Below, piece by piece: positions 7,749 to 15,080 of a stretch of DNA of 40,256 bases. The stretch's first letter is position 1, and each line of letters begins with the position of its first letter. The notes under the pieces are model-generated. The model ran no database searches. It was not told the DNA's origin and saw nothing but the letters and a program-made list of their open reading frames with translations. The stretch lies in NCBI GenBank assembly GCA_022821585.1, contig JAJEDI010000087.1:1-40256 (forward strand), in the 5' to 3' direction. A program made the translations under genes and the position numbers. Source of the stretch: Caldilineaceae bacterium (lineage in GTDB: Bacteria > Chloroflexota > Anaerolineae > Caldilineales > Caldilineaceae).

Positions 7749-7768
7749 GATGATCACTTTCGATCATC
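7749..7768 (-). terminator. Short perfect hairpin directly after the FitA-like gene
   Basis: GATGATC (7749-7755) and GATCATC (7762-7768) form a perfect 7-bp inverted repeat with a 6-nt loop. It begins on the base next to the stop codon at 7769-7771. No U tract follows, so it may be a weak terminator or a binding site. Confidence 0.35.
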
Positions 7769-8047
7769 TTAGTCGAATCGAGGCGGTTTGCGCATGGGTG
7801 AACGCGGAGGGACTTTCAACTCGACCCCGCCCAGGGGGGCAAACCTGGCGCGAATGGCGGCCGCAAGGTTCTCCCGGGCTGGGGGCTGGTGATAGAGCGC
7901 CGTTCTCAAGATGACGCGGACTTCCTCCTCCATGGAACGACCGTTCTCAGCTGCCCGGACGCGCAACCGGCGTTTCAGCCCTTCTTCGAGGTTACGCACG
8001 GTTATGCTGGCTAAGGCGGACCTCCATTTACTAAGCCACGTCATCAA
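7769..8047 (-). CDS. FitA-like ribbon-helix-helix antitoxin, orphan and possibly inactive
   Basis: The 92-residue reading frame contains ASITVRNLEEGLKRRLRVRA then AENGRSMEEEVRVILRTAL, the ribbon-helix-helix pattern of FitA/VapB-like antitoxins that bind their own promoter and neutralise a PIN-domain toxin. Homologues usually begin within a residue or two of the ASITV strand. Here the codon just before that point is TTA, although GGAGG lies six bases upstream of it, exactly where an initiator should be. The alternative ATG codons at 8047 and 8044 have no ribosome site. The partner toxin is missing: only a hairpin and a pseudogene fragment follow. It may therefore be a relic or an orphan repressor. 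The tail VELKVPPRSPMRKPPRFD is basic and proline-rich. Confidence 0.5.
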   Translation of the reverse strand: MMTWLSKWRSALASITVRNLEEGLKRRLRVRAAENGRSMEEEVRVILRTALYHQPPARENLAAAIRARFAPLGGVELKVPPRSPMRKPPRFD

Positions 8048-8099
8048 AACGTGACTGCATTGCTATCACATCACTGGGGTCTCCGCCGGATGCAGACCG

Positions 8100-8708
8100 T
8101 CAAAAACCCTCGTCCCCCCGCTCGATCGTACCGCGCAACTGCCTAATAGAGGCCCCGCCGTCGCCATCCCCCGCCCCACTCACCACCCTCTCCATCAACG
8201 CCAACAACGCATCCCAACTCGTCAACATCAACCGCCGCTCCCCGCCCGAAACCGTCGCCGCACGCAAATCCCCCGGCGTCGTCGCGCCAATGATCGTAAA
8301 CTGCTCATCCGCCCGCCGGCACAGCTCCGGCCACAGCCTGGCCAGCCGCGCCGCCGGCGCAACGAACAGCAGCGCCGCCGGCCGGTCCAGCGGCAGCCCC
8401 TTGAAATACGCGTTCGGCTGGCCTTGGCTCAGACCCGCCCAGAGCACTGGCTGAACCAGCACCCGCACGACACCTTCTTCGTCCCGACCGGCGAGACCCG
8501 GGCGCTCCCCTTCCACGACCACATTCTCGCTGCGAACCCCGGCAATCGTCCCGACCGCCGTACCGCCCTCCCGCAGAGTGGTCGCCAGCGCACTGCGCGC
8601 CGCCTCCGACTGGGAGAGGATATGCCGCAAGGCATCAACGACTGCGTCTTCAGAGTGCTCGGCACGTCCGGACGCGTCTTGACCGGACCGGTTCGATTCA
8701 TTGGACAT
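8100..8708 (-). CDS. Truncated, probably catalytically dead relative of the PD-(D/E)XK protein
   Basis: This 202-residue protein aligns along its length with the N-terminal 205 residues of the protein at 5839-7404. Shared blocks include VDALRHILSQSEAARSAL, PAALLFVAP, LWPELCRRA and RRLMLTSWDALL, ending at the shared QLRG. It lacks both C-terminal repeat units. The nuclease motif is destroyed: PD has become PG (ERPGLAGRDE), and the EAKFF block has become VQPVL. It may be a pseudogene product or a regulatory subunit of the full-length protein. The ATG at 8708 is chosen because AGGAAAGG lies upstream; a TTG at 8741 is in frame. High GC and repetitive codon use resemble the Uma2 neighbours. Confidence 0.5.
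   Translation of the reverse strand: MSNESNRSGQDASGRAEHSEDAVVDALRHILSQSEAARSALATTLREGGTAVGTIAGVRSENVVVEGERPGLAGRDEEGVVRVLVQPVLWAGLSQGQPNAYFKGLPLDRPAALLFVAPAARLARLWPELCRRADEQFTIIGATTPGDLRAATVSGGERRLMLTSWDALLALMERVVSGAGDGDGGASIRQLRGTIERGDEGF
8164..8319. repeat. Direct repeat, copy 2 (partner 7543-7698)
   Basis: This is the second copy of the 156-base segment, inside the truncated PD-(D/E)XK relative, where it encodes the block from RADEQFTIIG to the end of MERVVSGAGDG. Confidence 0.75.
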
Positions 8709-8873
8709 CGTCCAGGACCTTTCCTGTGTTTCGGGCGCCAAGCTGTTTCGTCACAATTGAGGTCTGCGGAAACGCGCTGCAAGGCCGGCACGCAGACGCA
8801 CGGCCAACGAGGGCCCTTCGAGGATATATTCTACTGTGAACCGGTTGTGTGTGGAGCTTGCTGCCAAGTGCTT

Positions 8874-9971
8874 TCAGGAGGACTGCCGGCGCAGCCGGGC
8901 CAGCTCGGCCTTCATCTGTCGCAACCGCTCTTCAGATTCTCGGCGTGCGGCTGCTTCCTTTTCTCTTCGTTGCACCGCCGCTGCGTAACGACGTTTTGCC
9001 GCTTGGTGCGCCGCAGCCTCCTCCTCTGCTCGTTGCTCCGCCGCTCGGCGAGCCACAGTGTCTTTCTCCGCTCGTTGCTCTGCCGCTTGGCGCGCCGCAG
9101 CCTCCGCATCGGCTCGCCGTGCTTCTCCTTCAGCCTTGGCGACGGCGGCCCGATAACCGGGAAGCACATACCCGAAATACACATCGTCCAGAGCCAGCTC
9201 CACGATATCCCGCTGCCGCCCCAGATCCTCCAACCGGAACTGCAAACCTGGCAACACCTCCGAAGCGATTACGCCCTCCCCATCCGGCTCAATCTCCTCG
9301 TAACGTCCCCCAGCGATCAACCGGTAGAAGCGCATATGCTCGCCGCTGGGATCGAGTATGTAGTACTCCTTCACCCCGGCCAGCGCATAGTCCCGCTTCT
9401 TCTCTTCCGTATCCCGCAGCACTTCCTCCGGCGTGAAATCGGAGAGCGCCTCCACGACCATATCGCAAACCCCGTCAACATGACGCTGATCAACGCCTCC
9501 CCACGGCGCCGGGTTGTTTTTCAGGAGCACGCCGATGTCCGGCTTGCGCACCGCCTTGCGCTGCCCAGAAGGCTCCGCAGGGTCCTTCATCGTCAGGACA
9601 AAGCCGACCCCCAGATTGATCAGCTTGGCAATGGGTAATGTACTGACATAACTGCGCAGCAGATCGAAAAACCAGGCGCAAAGCGCGAGTTGCGGCGCAG
9701 TGTGTGGGGGGCAGGCCTCCAGCCTGCCGTTGTTCCATTCGTAGCTTACGTCAATGTCCCGGTATGGGTTCTCATACCACTTGACCCAGTACTCTTCAAG
9801 GGTGACGTAGCGGCCGTCGTCGGGTGCAAAGGGATTGACAGGCACGCCGGCCGGCGCAAGAGGTTCCGCCTGCATGGACGAGCCTGCAGGCTCAGACATT
9901 TCTGGCTTGGCCTCCTGGGATGTCTCAGGATGGGTTTGGGAACTGTCGCGTGAGGTTCTTCTGGATTCCAT
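8874..9971 (-). CDS. Uma2-family (DUF820) nuclease-like protein with coiled-coil tail, copy 1
   Basis: A 365-residue protein. Residues 1-50 are a polar Ser/Gln/Pro-rich extension. Residues 51-260 are the Uma2 core, a PD-(D/E)XK fold: DGRYVTLEEYW at the start, D145 in RKPDIGVLL, E174 in MVVEALSDFT, then RDYALAGVKEYYILDP, the usual closing strand. Residues about 275-360 are an Ala/Glu/Arg-rich heptad pattern (AEQRAEEEAAAHQAAKRR), predicted as a long coiled coil, about doubling the family's usual length. GGAGGAGG precedes the ATG. The biological role of Uma2 proteins is not established; they are often multicopy in Chloroflexota and cyanobacteria. The next gene upstream (10243-11298) is a paralogue with the same layout, including the upstream flank. 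Confidence 0.85.
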   Translation of the reverse strand: MESRRTSRDSSQTHPETSQEAKPEMSEPAGSSMQAEPLAPAGVPVNPFAPDDGRYVTLEEYWVKWYENPYRDIDVSYEWNNGRLEACPPHTAPQLALCAWFFDLLRSYVSTLPIAKLINLGVGFVLTMKDPAEPSGQRKAVRKPDIGVLLKNNPAPWGGVDQRHVDGVCDMVVEALSDFTPEEVLRDTEEKKRDYALAGVKEYYILDPSGEHMRFYRLIAGGRYEEIEPDGEGVIASEVLPGLQFRLEDLGRQRDIVELALDDVYFGYVLPGYRAAVAKAEGEARRADAEAAARQAAEQRAEKDTVARRAAEQRAEEEAAAHQAAKRRYAAAVQRREKEAAARRESEERLRQMKAELARLRRQSS

Positions 9972-10078
9972 TTTACCTCCTCCGGCATTGCGGCTGGACG
10001 CAACCCGGACTGCGTGTTGGCATTCCATCATCACTGCAGCTGCTCGGCTACAGTCGCTGGCGAACCCAGGGCGACCGC

Positions 10079-10095
10079 GACTTACGCTGTAAGTC
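10079..10095. promoter_or_regulatory. Short perfect dyad upstream of Uma2 copy 1
   Basis: GACTTAC-GCT-GTAAGTC is a 17-base odd-centred dyad in the 271-base gap between the two Uma2-like genes. It could be an operator or a small hairpin. No promoter boxes around it are convincing, and the equivalent flank of copy 2 lacks it as far as I can see. Confidence 0.25.
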
Positions 10096-10242
10096 CCTGA
10101 AAAAGGGAGTCGCAGTTCCAGCCGGCAGGTTTGCGTTTTGGGGCGATTTCGGGGTCGCACGCGCCGCGACCGAAGGGGTTCTTTGAGGATGCAATCACTT
10201 GCAAAAGGGCTGTGCCTGGGAAGATTGCCCCGCTCCAGGCAT

Positions 10243-11298
10243 TCAGGAGGACTGCCGCCGCAGCCGGTCCAACTCCTCTGCCATCGCCCGCATCTGCTCA
10301 TCGGCTTCCTGGCGCGCCGCAACTTCCGCCTGGCGCGCCGCAGCTTCCGCTTGGCGTGCCGCAGCCTCCTCCTCCGCTCGTTGCTCGGCCGCTTGGCGCG
10401 CCGTAGCCTCCTCCTGGCGCTCCGCAGCTTCCGCATCGGCTCGTTGCGCTTCTGCTTCAGACTTGGTGACGGCGACCTGATAATTCGGCATCACATACCC
10501 GGAATACACATCGTTCAGAGCCAACTCATCCCCCTTCGGCTGCCGCGCCAGATCCTCCAACCGAAACTGCAACCCTGGCAACACATCCGAACCGATTACG
10601 CCCTCGGCATCCGGCTGAATCTCCTCGTAACGTCCCCCACCGATGAGCCGGTAGAAGCGCATATGCTCGCCGCCGGGATCGAGAATGTAGTACTCCTTTA
10701 CCCCGGCCAGCGCATAGTCTCGTCTCTTCTCCTCCGTATCCCTCCGCACTTCCGCTGGCGTGGAATCGGAGACCGCCTCCACAACCATATCGCAGACCCC
10801 GTCAAAATGACGCCGGTCAACATCTCCCCACGGCACCGGATTGCTGTTCAGTATTACGCCGATGTCCGGCTTGCGCACAGCCTCGCGCTGCCCGGAAGGC
10901 TCTGCAGGGTCCTCTATCGTCAGGACAAAGCCGGTCTCCAGATTGATCAACTTTGCAATAGGGTTCGTACTGATATAGTGGCGCAGCAGATCGAGAAACC
11001 AATTGTAGAGGTCGAGTTGCGGCTCGTTCGGCAAGGGTTTGGCCTCCAGTCTGCCGTTGTTCCATTCGTAGCTTACGTCAATGTCCGGGTAGGGGTTCTC
11101 ATACCACCTGGCCCAGTACTCTTCCTTGGTGACGTAGCGGCCATCGTCGGGGGCAAAGGGATTGATGGGCGGGCTGGACTGTGCGGGAGATTCCACTTGC
11201 GTGGCCGAGCTTGCGGGCTCAGATACGCCTGTCCGGGCCGCCTGGGATGAATTTGTCTTGGTTTGGGAACTGTCGCGCAAGGCTTCTTCGGACTTCAT
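10243..11298 (-). CDS. Uma2-family (DUF820) nuclease-like protein with coiled-coil tail, copy 2
   Basis: A 351-residue paralogue of the preceding gene, colinear through residue 270. The polar N-terminal extension ends NPFAPDDGRYVTKEEYW; D145 lies in RKPDIGVIL and E174 in MVVEAVSDST; RDYALAGVKEYYILDPGG closes the core. The catalytic-site residues fall at exactly the same positions as in copy 1. The coiled-coil tail (about 280-347: QEEATARQAAEQRAEEEAAA) is shorter and built from a different number of repeat units. AAGGAGG precedes the ATG at 11298. The upstream DNA, including GGCACTGCGGCTG-like sequence, is also similar to that of copy 1, so the duplication included the promoter region. It is divergent from the sugar operon that starts at 11699. 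Confidence 0.85.
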   Translation of the reverse strand: MKSEEALRDSSQTKTNSSQAARTGVSEPASSATQVESPAQSSPPINPFAPDDGRYVTKEEYWARWYENPYPDIDVSYEWNNGRLEAKPLPNEPQLDLYNWFLDLLRHYISTNPIAKLINLETGFVLTIEDPAEPSGQREAVRKPDIGVILNSNPVPWGDVDRRHFDGVCDMVVEAVSDSTPAEVRRDTEEKRRDYALAGVKEYYILDPGGEHMRFYRLIGGGRYEEIQPDAEGVIGSDVLPGLQFRLEDLARQPKGDELALNDVYSGYVMPNYQVAVTKSEAEAQRADAEAAERQEEATARQAAEQRAEEEAAARQAEAAARQAEVAARQEADEQMRAMAEELDRLRRQSS

Positions 11299-11698
11299 GC
11301 TGCCTCCTTCGGCACTGCGGCTGCGCGCAACACAGATGACGTGGCGACATTCTATCACGACTCCAGTGCCCGCGACTAGCACACCCTTTCCCCGGCCTGT
11401 GCCGGATTCCTGAGCCAATACGACCAACCCTTCTTACCATCGCGACAGGGATCTGCTGAAAGCCATCAACTGCTCGCCGGCAATCCTGCTATTCCCTGAA
11501 ACCCAGTAAATCCCGATTCAGACAGCACCCGCCCAGCAATTCCCACGGTTGACAGACCCCCGTTACTCGTGCAGAATTGACCCTGAATTCCGGTATACAA
11601 GATTTCCTGCACGGATCCAACCTACGGGAAGCCAGAGGCGGCGGCAACCAGCCCGCACCAAACCGCGCGACCTGCGCGCCGCGAAAGAACCCCTCACC
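11299..11698. other. Divergent intergenic region between Uma2 copy 2 and the galactoside operon
   Basis: This is 400 bases without a gene. The left third resembles the upstream flank of Uma2 copy 1. A candidate promoter for the plus-strand operon lies at 11549-11577, leaving a leader of about 115 bases before the first permease. No other strong structure was seen. Confidence 0.5.
11549..11577 (+). promoter_or_regulatory. Candidate promoter of the alpha-galactoside operon
   Basis: TTGACA (11549-11554) is followed after 17 bases by CAGAAT (11572-11577). It is the best-spaced sigma-70-like pair in the region upstream of the first permease at 11699. No clear operator dyad overlaps it. Confidence 0.4.
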
Positions 11699-12610
11699 AT
11701 GGCAGCAACCAACCTCAGAGAGAGGCGATGGGCCAGGTTCCTGAACAGGTACGGCTTCATTCTCGCCGTCCTCGTCCCCATCCTGCTCTGGTTCACCATC
11801 TTCTCCTTCGGCCCCATCCTCTACGCACTCTACGCCAGCCTGACCAACACCCACAGCCTTGACCCCAGCAGGGCCAGGTTCGTCGGCCTCGATAACTACA
11901 TCTCCCTCTTGGATGACAGGCGTTTCCTGGCGTCGATGCGCAATGTCGTCCAGTTCGTCCTCACCAAGGGGGTCCTGAACATCCTGCTCTCGCTCGGGCT
12001 GGCGCTCCTTCTGGAGCGGCTGCGCCGCGGGCGCAATCTCTATCTCTTCTTCATCTTCATGCCCGTCGTCATCTCCCAGGTCGCTGTCGCCATGCTCTTC
12101 CTCTGGCTCTACGACCCCCGCCTCGGTCTCATCAACTACCTGCTCAGCCTGGTCGAGATTCCTCCCCAGAGTTTCATCCGCAGCACCGCCCAGGCCATCT
12201 ACAGCGTCGCCATCGCCGACGTCTGGAAGACCTACGGCTACGCCGCCGTCATCTTCCTGGCCGGGCTGCTCGATATCCCGCAGGACTACTACGAGGCCGC
12301 CCGCGTCGACGGCGCCACCCGCCTGCAGACACTCTGGCGCGTCACCCTGCCCCTGTTGAAAAATCCACTCGTGCTCGTCATGGTCCTGATCGTCATCGAC
12401 GGCGTCCAGCACTTCACCATGGTCCAGGTGATGACCGGCGGCGGCCCGGCCGACAGCACGCTTATGCCCAGCATTCTCGTCTACAACTACGGACTGGGCG
12501 CCAACAACTACCGCATGGGCTATGCCTGTGCCATATCTTTCCTGATGTTCGCCGTGATTCTCGTCGTTACCGTACTGCAGCTGCGCCTGTTCCGTTCCCT
12601 CTACGACTGA
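11699..12610 (+). CDS. Carbohydrate ABC transporter permease (MalF-like)
   Basis: A 303-residue inner-membrane permease, first gene of the alpha-galactoside operon. The first membrane segment is at about residues 19-45 (ILAVLVPILLWFTIFSFGPI). The EAA loop is at about 199-220 (EAARVDGATRLQTLWRVTLP), and TGGGPADST precedes the last membrane region. The ATG at 11699 is preferred to 11549: the upstream 50 codons encode a basic, non-membrane stretch that falls on the candidate promoter. The ribosome site is weak (GAAAGAA). It pairs with the MalG-like permease that follows and the binding protein at 13643. Because GH36 and GH4 glycosidase genes follow, the likely substrate is an alpha-galactoside or related oligosaccharide. 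Confidence 0.88.
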   Translation: MAATNLRERRWARFLNRYGFILAVLVPILLWFTIFSFGPILYALYASLTNTHSLDPSRARFVGLDNYISLLDDRRFLASMRNVVQFVLTKGVLNILLSLGLALLLERLRRGRNLYLFFIFMPVVISQVAVAMLFLWLYDPRLGLINYLLSLVEIPPQSFIRSTAQAIYSVAIADVWKTYGYAAVIFLAGLLDIPQDYYEAARVDGATRLQTLWRVTLPLLKNPLVLVMVLIVIDGVQHFTMVQVMTGGGPADSTLMPSILVYNYGLGANNYRMGYACAISFLMFAVILVVTVLQLRLFRSLYD

Positions 12611-12670
12611 GCGGGCAGACCCACATGAAGCGAGGAGAGCGTTGACAGTTCGAACCGAGAGGCGACTGCC

Positions 12671-13546
12671 ATGACCGAGGTCAGCCTCGATCGCGCAGCG
12701 GGGGCCGATGCCCGCATACGCCTGCGGGAGCAGCTGGTTTCCCTTATCACCCATCTGGTCCTCGTGATCTTCGCCTTCATCGCCTTCGGCGCCATGATGT
12801 GGATGGTCCTCGCCTCCTTCAAATCGGCGTCGGAGATTATCGCCAAGCCGCCCACCTTCCTGCCCGAGGCCCCCACTCTTGGCAGCTACGCCCTCATCCT
12901 GCGCGAACAGGCATTCGGCCGCTTCTTCATCAACAGCATCGTCGTCGCCCTGCCGTCCGTGCTGCTCATCCTCTTCAGCAGCTCGATCGCCGGCTTCGTC
13001 TTCGCCAAGTTCGACTTTCCTGCCAAAGAGGTCATCTTCACCATCATACTCAGCACCCTGATGGTGCCGCCCGCCGTGACCCTGCTGCCCCTCTTCCGCC
13101 TGGTCAGCAGATTGGGCTGGGCCGACACCTATCAGGCCCTCATCATCCCCGTCTGCGTCAGCGCCTTCGGTATCTTCCTGCTGCGGCAGTTCATGGAGGG
13201 CCTACCATCCGAGCTCCTCGACGCCGGCCGCATCGACGGCGCATCCAACTGGTGGATCTACCGCCACATCGTCCTGCCGCTCTCGGTCTCCGCCCTCAGC
13301 GCGCTCGCCATCTTCAGCTTCCTCGCCAACTGGGACTCCTACCTCTGGCCCCTGGTGATCATCTACGAGGAAAAGATGAGAACGCTGCCCCTCGGCCTCG
13401 CCTATCTGCTGGGATGGTCCAGCCGGCCGCGCTACGACCTCTTCCTCACCGGCGCGGTCATCACCGTCGTACCGGTGGTCGTATTCTATTCATTCTTCCA
13501 GGCCCGCTTCGTGCGCGGGGTCACGCTTACGGGTCTGAAATACTGA
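12671..13546 (+). CDS. Carbohydrate ABC transporter permease (MalG-like)
   Basis: A 291-residue inner-membrane permease. The first membrane segment is at about residues 25-50 (THLVLVIFAFIAFGAMMWMV), followed by the PPTFLPEAPTLGSY motif common in MalG-like partners. The EAA loop is at about 181-205 (ELLDAGRIDGASNWWIYRHI then VLPLS), where DAG replaces the usual EAA but the Gly and I-x-LP remain. GAGAGG precedes the ATG. It lies 60 bases after the MalF-like gene and about 96 bases before the binding protein. The operon encodes no nucleotide-binding subunit. Confidence 0.88.
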   Translation: MTEVSLDRAAGADARIRLREQLVSLITHLVLVIFAFIAFGAMMWMVLASFKSASEIIAKPPTFLPEAPTLGSYALILREQAFGRFFINSIVVALPSVLLILFSSSIAGFVFAKFDFPAKEVIFTIILSTLMVPPAVTLLPLFRLVSRLGWADTYQALIIPVCVSAFGIFLLRQFMEGLPSELLDAGRIDGASNWWIYRHIVLPLSVSALSALAIFSFLANWDSYLWPLVIIYEEKMRTLPLGLAYLLGWSSRPRYDLFLTGAVITVVPVVVFYSFFQARFVRGVTLTGLKY

Positions 13547-13642
13547 CGGGCAGGGAGCCGGCCCTCCGGTTCTCTGACGGTTCGTGAAGTTACCTGTATT
13601 GGAAACGGTCTTTTCAACACACCAGTAGCAGAGGAGAAAACG

Positions 13643-14992
13643 ATGAACCAGAACCAAATGACCCGCCGCCAAATGCTCCAACTGTCCGCCGGCCTCGGCA
13701 CCGCCTCGCTCCTGGCCGCCTGCGTGGCCGCGCCGGCCGCGCCTGCAGAAGACGGCGGCGGAGAGGCTGCCCCGGATATGGCCATGACCGAACTGAGCCT
13801 TTGGTCGATGAGCTACCCGCCCCACGACAATGCCTGGAATATGCTGGCCGACCAGTACAACGAGGCCAACGACGAGCGCAACGTCACCGTCGAGCCCAAG
13901 ACCGACCCCTGGACCACCTACGCCTCCGGCCTCAGCGCAGGCACGGCCGGCGACCTCCTCTCCATTCACGGCGCCGCAGCCGCCTCCTTCATGGCGACCA
14001 ACACCCTGCTCCCCCTTACCGAGACGCTCGGCGGCATGGGCACCATCAAGGACCGCTTCTTCTCAGCCGTGATGGACTACTACACCTACCAGGGCGACGT
14101 CTACGGCATCCCGCTCCACAACAACACACCCGGCATCGGCTTCATCACCAACCTCGACCTGTGGCAGGAGGCCGGCATGGACCCGCCCCTGACCTACACC
14201 CACTGGAATGACGTCTGGCAGGACGCCAAGTCGTTGACGCAAGCCGACGACGACGGCATCATCAACGTCGCCGGCCTCTCCATGCGCAACTATCACAATA
14301 TCCAGTACCTGTGCGGCGCCATCTACGAGCAGGGCGGCTCCTACCTGAATGAAGAGACCGGCGAGTGGAGCGTCAATACGCCCGAAGGCATCCGCGCCCT
14401 CACCGAGCTGTTCCACGACCCCATCTTCACCCACGAGGTCGATTCGCCCGACCTGCCCGCCGTCTTCAACGGCCTGGCAGAAGGGCGCATGGCCATGGGC
14501 GGCATCTGGATCGATTACATCCCCTTCGCCGCCACCGCCTTCCCCGAAGGCAACTTCGGCTTCACCATGCGCCCCGGCATCGACGGCGCCGACCCCGTCG
14601 TCGTCGGCGAAGGCGGCTGGGGCCTCAACGTGAACGCCGCCAGCGAAAATCCGGAAGACGCACTCGACTTCATCGACTACCTCAACGACGACGGCGTCAT
14701 GATCCAGTGGCTGCAATCGCAGCATTCGCTGCCCTGCGTCTTCTCGCTGCTCGACCATGAATGGTACTCCAGCGACGAAGCCAAGTTCCTGCAGCCGGCC
14801 CTGGCGACCGTGCAGGACTGGGTCTGGATCGGGCCGGTCGGCACCAAATATGCCATGGACGACGTCTTCTGGCCCGGGCTGGAGGAGCTTTCCCTCGGCG
14901 CCATCGGCGTCGAAGATCTGGCAGCCCGCCTCGACGAAGACCTGACCCAGAGGGTGCAGAGCTTCCGCGAAGACACCGGTTACGAGTGGTAA
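13643..14992 (+). CDS. Extracellular sugar-binding lipoprotein of an ABC transporter
   Basis: A 449-residue family 1 binding protein. The N-terminus MNQNQMTRRQMLQLSAGLG is a twin-arginine motif followed by a lipobox ending LLAAC, then an Ala/Glu-rich linker. The mature part starts MTELSLWSMSYPPHDN. A conserved YGIPLHNNTPGIGFITN segment corresponds to the hinge and ligand-facing strand of these proteins. AGAGGAGA precedes the ATG. Unusually the two permeases come before it rather than after, and the glycosidase gene follows. A perfect hairpin sits directly downstream. Gene context suggests alpha-galactoside binding; the sequence alone does not show it. Confidence 0.9.
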   Translation: MNQNQMTRRQMLQLSAGLGTASLLAACVAAPAAPAEDGGGEAAPDMAMTELSLWSMSYPPHDNAWNMLADQYNEANDERNVTVEPKTDPWTTYASGLSAGTAGDLLSIHGAAAASFMATNTLLPLTETLGGMGTIKDRFFSAVMDYYTYQGDVYGIPLHNNTPGIGFITNLDLWQEAGMDPPLTYTHWNDVWQDAKSLTQADDDGIINVAGLSMRNYHNIQYLCGAIYEQGGSYLNEETGEWSVNTPEGIRALTELFHDPIFTHEVDSPDLPAVFNGLAEGRMAMGGIWIDYIPFAATAFPEGNFGFTMRPGIDGADPVVVGEGGWGLNVNAASENPEDALDFIDYLNDDGVMIQWLQSQHSLPCVFSLLDHEWYSSDEAKFLQPALATVQDWVWIGPVGTKYAMDDVFWPGLEELSLGAIGVEDLAARLDEDLTQRVQSFREDTGYEW

Positions 14993-15002
14993 TCCACATA
15001 CA

Positions 15003-15035
15003 GGGAGGGGTGAGTGGAGCGTTCTCACCCCTCCC
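15003..15035 (+). terminator. Perfect hairpin directly after the binding protein gene
   Basis: GGGAGGGGTGAG (15003-15014) and its complement (15024-15035) form a 12-bp perfect stem with a 9-nt loop, 10 bases after the stop codon and before the GH36 gene. No U tract follows, so partial termination or mRNA end protection is likely. It matches the placement of hairpins at 295-323 and 3922-3966. Confidence 0.6.
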
Positions 15036-15080
15036 TCCTCTCCACTCTCTCCCCGGTCCGTCCCCACCAAGGAGTCAAAC

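Noticed and set aside
8424..9638. A 404-codon plus-strand frame opposite Uma2 copy 1
   Set aside because: It is antisense to a recognised core, and its Leu/Arg/Ser-rich composition mirrors the coiled-coil codons.
11489..12754. A 421-codon open frame opposite the first permease
   Set aside because: The sense strand encodes a permease with membrane segments and an EAA loop. The opposite frame is acidic low-complexity sequence and crosses the candidate promoter.
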